This document shows positions 55,830 through 64,000 of a DNA stretch of 64,000 bases, in pieces. Both the position numbers and the translations under genes were made by a program. The notes beneath the pieces were generated by a model that was not told the origin of the DNA, did no database searches, and saw only the letters and a program-made list of their open reading frames with translations. How positions within the stretch are numbered: position 1 is the stretch's first letter; each line of letters opens with the position of its first letter. This DNA comes from Sweltsa coloradensis (taxonomy: Eukaryota; Arthropoda; Insecta; Plecoptera; Chloroperlidae): assembly GCA_024449915.1 (NCBI GenBank), contig JAMZAV010000101.1, positions 558,001 to 622,000 on the forward strand, read 5' to 3'.

Positions 55830-58800
55830 TTGTGTATTGTTGAGGTATGTGTTAAAGATTGACTAATTGTTAAGTGATGTATTTGTAAACAGTATCGAAA
55901 AACCCTACAAATTAGGCCCTTTTCCTAGAACTGCCATACTTCACAATCACATTTACAATCCTAGTACCACGCCTGCCATATCTCACTTTGTGACGCAATT
56001 AGTATACTTAGACCATCTTGAAAACGAAAGTAGCCAGTACAACACCATCGTCTCTAGTTTGCAGGAAATGTATTATCTTTTATTTTTCGGCACTTTCTTA
56101 TTCAAAACGTTGTCATATTATTTATGGCTCTCGTCACTGACACGTCTCATACGCACAACACTTACTATCTCCTTGACGTTTTAAAGGCCGTTCCATATCT
56201 TATGTTAAATTTTCCGCCAAGGTAATTTGTAACCACACCACCTTATCCATGTAAGTATTAACACATTTGCTGATAAATATATGGAGTTGTTTCGTACTTT
56301 TCATTCTTCTGACATATGTTTAGTTATTTCAAAAAAGGTAAGAAAATAATTCAAATTTTAGACCAATTGAACACATGCCCTACGCGTGCTCTCATTTCGA
56401 AAAATTCATTTCCGGTTTTGGCCTCTCAGGTTCCTGCTCGTGACGTACTTCCGGCGAATAAACAAACGCACCTTCGTGCCTCGAAATAGTTTCTGAATGA
56501 GAAAGTTGATATCAACAGCGTTTAAAACTGACCTGTCAAAATTAGTAGCTCTGTCTTGCTTTGGTTTGGTAGAAGCTTGGGTGATGATAACGCCATTACA
56601 CAAGAGGCGAAGAAACGTTGCGTGCATTTCCACCATGTTTCCTGATCCCCACAATAATGGGACGAACGAAGTGTTGATGACAGACAGCTTGGAAATAGCG
56701 AAACTTTACGTGTTTCTTTAGAATATTAAAAACACTATGTTAAATGAAGATTTGTGAAAGAAATATCGATCATATTTTATCTAAAGAGAAAAATTAAAAA
56801 CCCACAGTTACTAGTTTTAGTTTTACGAAATAAAAAAATGTCAATATTATTTATAACTGATTTTTTTTAAAGACGCAATACATTGACACATTGATTAATT
56901 CTTCCCCAAACCCCAAACACTCAACAGTCACATATTATAAATGGAATTTATTTTTCATGAGAGCTTTTCGACAAAATCAAAACTTTTCAAAATTCATCGT
57001 GTAAATGTAGAAAGTCAACTTTTTATGTTAATCTAGGATTGAAAACGAGTGAAGTATAAGTGCAGATTAAATATGAATGCCTTACTTAACATTGAACGTA
57101 GACATGACTTAACGTCTGACAGGCAGTCAGGGAAAGAAGGGGTATTTGAAAATGCGCATTCTAGAGCACATTGCATCACCGGTAATTATTCATTAACTTC
57201 CAGCCCTCACCTGCAGGAGTGTTGGCTCTTGTGACACACTCTGTCCATAGAGATTCATATAATAATTAAATCAAGTTATAGTTACGCCTAAAACGGTTAA
57301 AATTGTTATTCAAATGAGTACAACGGAGAAGAGTGAAAATAACATGCAAAAATGTGTTATGGAGTTTGTGTAAAATCATTTGGATTTAGCGAACAACAGT
57401 CGAGTAATGACATTGTTAAATATATTGTTCAGAGCTCATCCCGATCTTTAATCTAATGCACCAACAATTCGGGAGCTTAAGGGTATAGCAATCGTCCGGC
57501 AATATATATCTTAACCCCCGGCGGGACATTACTACTGTACGAGGTCGCTCGAGGCTCCTATACCCCCGCAAAGTGCGGGACGTAGTAATGACCAGCTATA
57601 GGTAAGAATATACTATCACACCTGTTGTTGTTCCCGGCTGATATGGATTTTTTAATTTTCCGGATTGATTTTTATGTACATATATATTTATTTTATAAAT
57701 ATATATTTCATATTTATTTATGTTCTCCTGTGTGAACCACCATGCAAGTCACACGCCTCGTGACTGAGTTGTTTGCCAGCGCGGGTGTCAATGAGGTCGG
57801 AGCTATACTAATAAACAGCATCGCAGGTGATGCCAGGTTGTTCATCTACTAAGAAGCACCTGTCACGCCCACACTACGTAATACACAGTGTCGCGTGGCG
57901 AGGTGAATGATACCTCGTGTGTTACAAGCATGCGTGACATTGCCGATAACCTTCGCATTTCGCCGGCCAGCCATGTAGAAGCAAAGTGATGAGGATTTAA
58001 GATATTAAAATATTTCGAGAACTGACATACTCTATATTTCATGCATAAAGCAAATTAAAAAAATATTGCATCGGTAAAAATGTACAGCTTGTTGTCAAGT
58101 CATATAAATAATGCATTAGGCCTAAGTACTTAAGTAAACGTATTTCCTCATATGATATCGATTATGAAGAATCATTTCTAAGACTCATCAATATTTACAC
58201 AAACATAACAAGTACGCCATCATAGAAACGTAATATTTGTTGTAACAACAGGTACAATCGTTCTTGACATATTTATGAGGTATTGGCCAAAATTATAACA
58301 AAAACAAAATTAATTTTATGATAGTATGATTTTCGACTTCTCAGTGTATAGGGCCAACAATGACCCATTTGGGAGGTCAATAGTTACAGCGACAGGCAAT
58401 CTTGAATTGTTTTTTTTCAATGTTTTACTCGGTCAAAAAACAATTACTGGTATTGAGTCCTATTAAATAGTCCTCGGACATTCTTGTCTGACTATTCATA
58501 AACCATATTCCAAAATGGTGAACTCAAAAGGGATCCTAACAAGAATAAATACTATACGAGTTTGTCCAATTGGCAATAGTATCTTTATTTTTATATGTTT
58601 TTAGAAAAACTATAATAAACAATAATAACCCCCTCAAAAGTGGCAGAAAGTACATCCTGCTATCTGATAAGATTTCATTGTGTTATTTACGTGTAATGAA
58701 AGTATTGATACGAGAAAACCTCTATACTATTTCTGAAAATCTTAAACAAATAACTGAAATAAGTGTTCTAGTATTTTTGATATTTCGTTTTGTTGATCTC

Positions 58801-60374
58801 TAATTATTATTATTTATACTTGTTAATGCCTGCGTTTGAACGGCTTTAGCGATTAGCAATACAATGCGACATTTGAAACACTTCATCCAGTGTTCACACA
58901 GAACAAGACTTCCAGTCACTACAGCATAACACGCGAGCCTACACGTGCTGTCAATAGACAGCCAGCCGTTGTGTTTCCCGTGGCTGTGTTGATAGCAACA
59001 GAAAGAACATCTGTTAATTAGCGCACGCAGAAGCTTCCACAAATGTCCTCTTCATCATAAATAGATTTATTACGAAATGTGTGCAAGTATTAGTTCAACT
59101 GTGTTTGCACAAATGCAATCGAGTTCGTACAAGAGCTTTGTACTCTATATTATAGTTGACATGTTTGCTCACAATCAGCCGACGCAAACGCATAACTAAT
59201 TAACCAAGGCTGAAGCTTTTCTAGTGAGCCAACAGCGGAAATAGACGAGTCGATTGCGTTAACTAATCTAAGAGCAATGCTATACTTATAACATAATATT
59301 ATTCGATATTGTTGGATTTTTCAATGACTGCATGCATAACATTAGCTTGATACCTTGTGTAGACGTCCTGTAAAACCACAGTGCACTACTGTGAAGTTTA
59401 CTCATTGATAGTAGTAAATTAAATCTTCAATACACGTTTTGTTAATTTGGTTATTTTAATTAAAAAATAATACGAAAAAACCTTCCACGTTTTTAACCTC
59501 ACACACATTGTGTACTACAAATTTAAACTGCTCTTTAAAAAAGGTAGAGTATAAAAAAGTACCCTAGCAAGTTTTTGTAGTACGTTCGTTAAGATTATTT
59601 TATTAAGTTTGGTATTCCCCAAACGAAATATCTCCATTATCCAATCCAACAGAAATGGTTTTGTCTAAGATAAATATATAGATGATTGCATTTTGAGAAT
59701 ACTCTAAAGTCTCAATTGCCAATAATTGTCACTATTGAGTATATACATACACACACAATAAGGACAGCTCATATACATACATACATAATACAACATACAT
59801 CATACATACATACATACATACATACATACATACATACATACATACAATAACACGTTATAGAAATTACACCGTTTTAAATGTAATGAAAGAAAAATGTTTC
59901 GCATCTCACTTTGTCGTCGATTTTTCAATCGTTTTGTTTGTGTTTCTTCGATCTAGGCTCTCTCATTGATTAGAAATTTTTAGAGAAATTTCAAAATGCC
60001 TAAATTTAGACTTTCAGAGCTATTTAGAGCATAATTTTAGGTAACGAAAGATTTGTAAAATTTGCACTTTTGTGTATTGTCTTACTTTTTGATTTGAGAC
60101 GTAAACAACTACCGAATGTGTAAATGTTAGAATATTAGGTAGGCGGAGGCCTACTTTAGCATGCTGGTAATGTTGGTATACAGATAATATGATAATATGG
60201 ACGCAACTGAAGGTATGTATAAAGTTATGAAGAGCTCAATTCTAATCCATCAATATGACTGTAATAGAGAACGCTCAAGCATATTATGCCTGCTCAATCT
60301 AATTCAGAATGTATAGACATACAGAATTGATGTAATACTATCATAGAATGTTTATACATAAGGCAAGGTATTAT
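55830..60374. other. No supported gene; microsatellite and possible promoter motifs
   Basis: 56405-56470 has two TTCCGG ETS-type sites and TGACGTAC, as in some housekeeping promoters, but no transcript is evident. The 105-codon frame 55867-56184 is unrecognised. 57490-57600 holds a GC-rich patch with ACATTACTACTGTACG / ACGTAGTAATG inverted words. The remainder is AT-rich. Confidence 0.35.
59770..59846 (+). repeat. (CATA)n microsatellite
   Basis: About 17 CATA units, imperfect on the left side. Confidence 0.97.
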
Positions 60375-61108
60375 CAGAGTCGATAAAGAAGTTTCCCCTT
60401 TGGGGAGGTCCGCTTAATCCCAAGTCAAAACGGAATCTAACGCTCTGCGCGCTGAGGGCGGCTTAAATGTGAAACTAATAAAAGCACTGCATGCTAAATA
60501 CGGTCAGTAGATTATCGATGTGCAGCGACGCTGAAATCAACAAATAACGACGAAACGTCAAACTTTAATTTTATTTCAATCATATTAGCCCTGGGCCTAG
60601 TCTTTTAAAACGATTACTTTGATTATTATTGTACTATAAAGTGTTGCGCAGGCGTCACTGACATTTCGTGCGAAATAATTTGAGATATGTCTTGTTCAAG
60701 CTTAACGGACTAATTAGCTAGGCCCAAGGCTACAATACAGTTTTCAGACGTAAGTACGCCCTTGGCATTCAAATCGAAATCTTGGGAACAATACATTTGT
60801 CGGCCTAGGTCCTAAGCTTAGGTCTACTCCATCAGAAATATCTCATCAATAAAGATAGTTGCTTACTCCATAAACATCGCCAACATTCGATCGTATTAAT
60901 ATTTTGACGTTTCCGCCATTGTCGTCATCGACTGTTAACTATAGTAGAAAAGTGATGTAGTTTTATTGAAGTAGTTCCATCAATCGTCACACAGATGTCG
61001 CGCGGAACGTAGATTCCAAACGCCAAAAACCGACTTTTTATTTAACCCAGGGCGGTATAGGGAGTTGGAGGAACCTCCCCAACGGGAGAAACTTCTTTAT
61101 CGACTCTG
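60375..61108. mobile_element. 734-bp TIR element with 7-bp target duplication
   Basis: Ends CAGAGTCGATAAAGAAGTTT and, inverted, AAACTTCTTTATCGACTCTG, extended by CCCCTTTGGGGAGG / CCTCCCCAACGGG-like segments. GTATTAT flanks it at 60368-60374 and 61109-61115. No long frame inside, so non-autonomous. Confidence 0.9.
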
Positions 61109-61115
61109 GTATTAT

Positions 61116-64000
61116 CGAACGAAACACTTAATAAGCGTGTTACAACACTACCCATACAATAACGAGTAATTGGTGCGGAACTAACACTTGTGGATGTGGG
61201 TAGCGCATTGTTCGAAGCTCAAGCAATCTTATCTTTGGAAATAATATGGCGTTGGTAAAGACAGACATACACGAGTGACTAAATTTAAATCGATAACTAA
61301 ATATGATAGATATTAACATGTAAAATGTGTAAAACGTACACAATCTTCATTCGGTGTATACAGAACCTCTCCTCCTAATACTGCTTCCTAGGAGTTTAAC
61401 CTAAATCATGTGAATCAATAATCCTAGCATGTTCACGCGTCCCGACACGCCAGGTGCTACCGTTATGTAGCTTGTAGCTTTAGCTAGAGCTAGGTGTTCA
61501 CAAAGAATTTGCAATGGTGTTTCTACTATCAATAAATTTTCTAGTGAGTTTCTTAGTTAAAAGAAATAAGAACAATAACTCTGCCACTATTTAAAATCAA
61601 TCCCATCCCTTTATACACTCTTCTGTCCAGTCATAATGGGGGACGGTCATTACACTGAAAAGATTATATTTATTTTCAAACATTCAATTGATAAGTTATA
61701 ACCATCAGTCATTAATTTGTTGGAAGCTGCTCATCCCTAATAATTTCAAATGTCTCTACAACTTGCATTACAAATCAACGAGTCGAAAAGGAAATAAAAA
61801 GCATATATTTGCAATAAGCAACAATGCTCGAACGTATGGCAATGCATATTATATGTTTTGGCGAAATTAATTTAAAACGTACCACAACGAGGTTTTTTGC
61901 TGCTGTATTATGTTCGCAAAATAAAAATGTAAAAATAAACAAACACCGCCAGTTAAGAGGAGACGCTGAGGCTGGCGCGATACGAGTATAGACGCTCAGC
62001 TTTCCGGGTTTTTCTCGTAAACGGTTAACACTCGGCATCACATTTCACCCATAACGTTAATAAAGAATCAATCTATGAGATCCAGTACGCGTATTTCTAA
62101 ATTAATTAATCGGGTCAGAATTACAAATTCATGAAATCTCCGTATTTACTCAATTTTGGTAACATCGGGGATTTATTCAAAGTGCGCAGATTTTTTTAAC
62201 TCAAATTTTCATACTTGATATCAATGTTTAAATCAATGTGAACGCGCCGGCTTCTTGGTAAATCGTAAGATAAACGGTTTTATGGGACTTTCCTGAATTG
62301 GAAATTATGTTTTAGATTTTCTATTTTTTCACTTTTTGGACTTACCTCTCGCAATGATTTTGTAATGCTTATTCTTATCAACCAAATGTCTATCAATAAT
62401 AAGTTACTGTCATGAAAACAACCATTAAGTTATGGAAATTTATTTATGGAACCTATTTAAATGTAAACACGTATTTAAGGCTAAACATATTTTATATTCG
62501 AAGTTTTAAGTTCGTGTACCACACAGGGCAAATACAGATCATTTGTATAAGTCACCTGATGCATATGCCACACACATTTGTATTGAATTTTAAGATGCCA
62601 AATAAACTAAACTAAACTAGGATCAGTATAGAAATTATGGCTTTAACTTCTTCGTTTTCTATTGTGAAAGACTAGGGGTGTAAAAATAAACGATTGTTAT
62701 CAAAACTGAAATACATCTCATACGGGCCGAGTAGACTGCCTTGCAAGCCGGATACGCCAGGGCTAGAAATAAGTTTTAAGCTGTGTTCAAGTGGCCCGTA
62801 GCGCGTGCTATTAGCATTTAAGAACGACCTTATCAAACGTCGAGCGGTCTATGTCACTTCCACGTGATTGATTCAAGTGCTAGCCGGACACGCTGGTACT
62901 TTATGTGGTGTTGGGTATTAATCTATATTTGGCGTGGTTCGGCGAATAGAAAATAGGCTATCACACTAAAATCAAAGCTTTTACCACATTTTACTACACT
63001 GTTGATGATGATGACTCTATTACAGCCATTACATGCAGGTGCTAAAGACATACTCGTGTATTGTAGGGATAATGTTCTTTATGACAAATGGACACGTGGG
63101 TGGTATTATATTTTATTTGTGCACAATGTTTGCCTGCAATAATATTGATTATCGATTAACGGTAGAATACAAATTATGAAACTTAGGTATAGTAGGCCTA
63201 ACTGGATTCGTTGTATTCTTTCTTGTAAAATTATGGTGCTGTCATGGATAAAAAAGGAGATGAAATGTAAATAAAAATGACCGAACTAGTATCGGACCTT
63301 TTCACTGGTCAAATTATTCCTAAAAGTGACCAATTTAAACTTTTGTGTGAGTATCTTTAGAAAATATGTTTACCAGGTCCATTTTTTATGATTCGTGATT
63401 GAAACCTACATTCTTTAATTAAAATGGTTATCATAATTCAATATGAAATTACAAAAAGATTAATTTGTTTGAAATTTGTTACAAATAAATGTGATTAAGA
63501 GAATTCGAAATCAAATTATATATAAGTAATATGTAAATGGATGCATTTCCAAACATATTTCTTATCTACTGGCCTTGTCCGTAAGAAGAACTGCAGACAA
63601 GATCCTTTGAAGAGCTTTCAGAATATTTATCGACTACGTTTGGTTCTCACTCCTGGTTGAAGTGCTTAGAGATCGCGCAAACGTGTGCTATCTTTATCTA
63701 CTCTCCTCTTTGCCCTCACCTCTGCTCACACAAGCCCCTCCCACATCTTGACCTCGCCCTGGCATTCTCATTTATTTTAATTTTTGTTTTATTTTTACAC
63801 GAAGGCGAATGAGGCTTTATCAACCTATAATCATCCCATTGGGTTGATTATTAATTCATAAAGTATAGTTATACTTATTTTGGCTTTTCCCAAACATGTC
63901 AAGTAGCTTCTGGAATCTAAGAATATACGGAGGGTTTTTACACTTACAATACTTTACATCTCACTTTATTAAGCCACATAGAAAACAAAGGTGGTATAAT
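61116..64000. other. No supported feature
   Basis: AT-rich. TAGGGGTGTAAAAATAAACG at 62673 resembles a hAT end but no partner was found. Confidence 0.45.

Noticed and set aside
56405..56470. Bidirectional promoter with ETS sites
   Set aside because: Two short motifs alone are weak, and no first exon could be identified on either strand.
62673..62692. Second hAT terminus (TAGGGGTGTAAAAATAAACG)
   Set aside because: No inverted partner or target duplication found nearby.

Overview
This is animal nuclear DNA, AT-rich, with long introns and dense decayed mobile elements. No reading frame reaches 140 codons and there are no operons or bacterial signals. The NPDC1-like gene, the non-LTR remnants, the hAT MITEs and the tRNA-headed SINEs fit an arthropod with a large genome. 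A hemipteran is my best guess, but nothing in the window proves it.

The one gene I recognise with confidence lies on the minus strand across about 5.5-34.8 kb. It is an orthologue of NPDC1 (neural proliferation differentiation and control protein 1; C. elegans CAB-1). Five exons join with matching splice phases: 34554-34775 and 26538-26771 (acidic ectodomain), 20769-20835 (transmembrane helix), 6815-6976 (cytoplasmic MYHYQHQKQQ block) and 5536-5638 (GDYTVYECPGLAP block). A sixth exon, 15813-15944, is phase 2-2 and would fit as a juxtamembrane cassette. The first exon(s), with the signal peptide, and the last exon were not found.

The exon borders of this gene are unusually disturbed. A 71-bp tandem array repeats the splice acceptor of exon 26538-26771 about eight times. 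A near-perfect 170-bp inverted repeat sits about 30 bp upstream of the transmembrane exon. A hAT-type MITE with an 8-bp target duplication lies 18 bp from a splice donor. A broken copy of part of an exon lies beside the 34.6 kb exon.

The rest is mostly repeats. 0-5 kb: a LINE 3' fragment split by a retroposon tail, and an unexplained coding-like patch. 8.6-15.2 kb: four copies of a TIR-like element beginning CTAGGAAAACGC, with an inserted TIR element. 16.6-16.8 kb: a tandem array of the core CCCGGCACCTCCACCAA, which recurs about 20 times in the window. 29-33.5 kb: SINE copies, a long foldback and a homopolymer-rich stretch that may be poorly polished. 36-44 kb: several small elements with clean target-site duplications. 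44-64 kb: minisatellites, SINE and TIR elements, and weak evidence for plus-strand exons near 54.8-55.8 kb. Several long stretches show nothing I can support.
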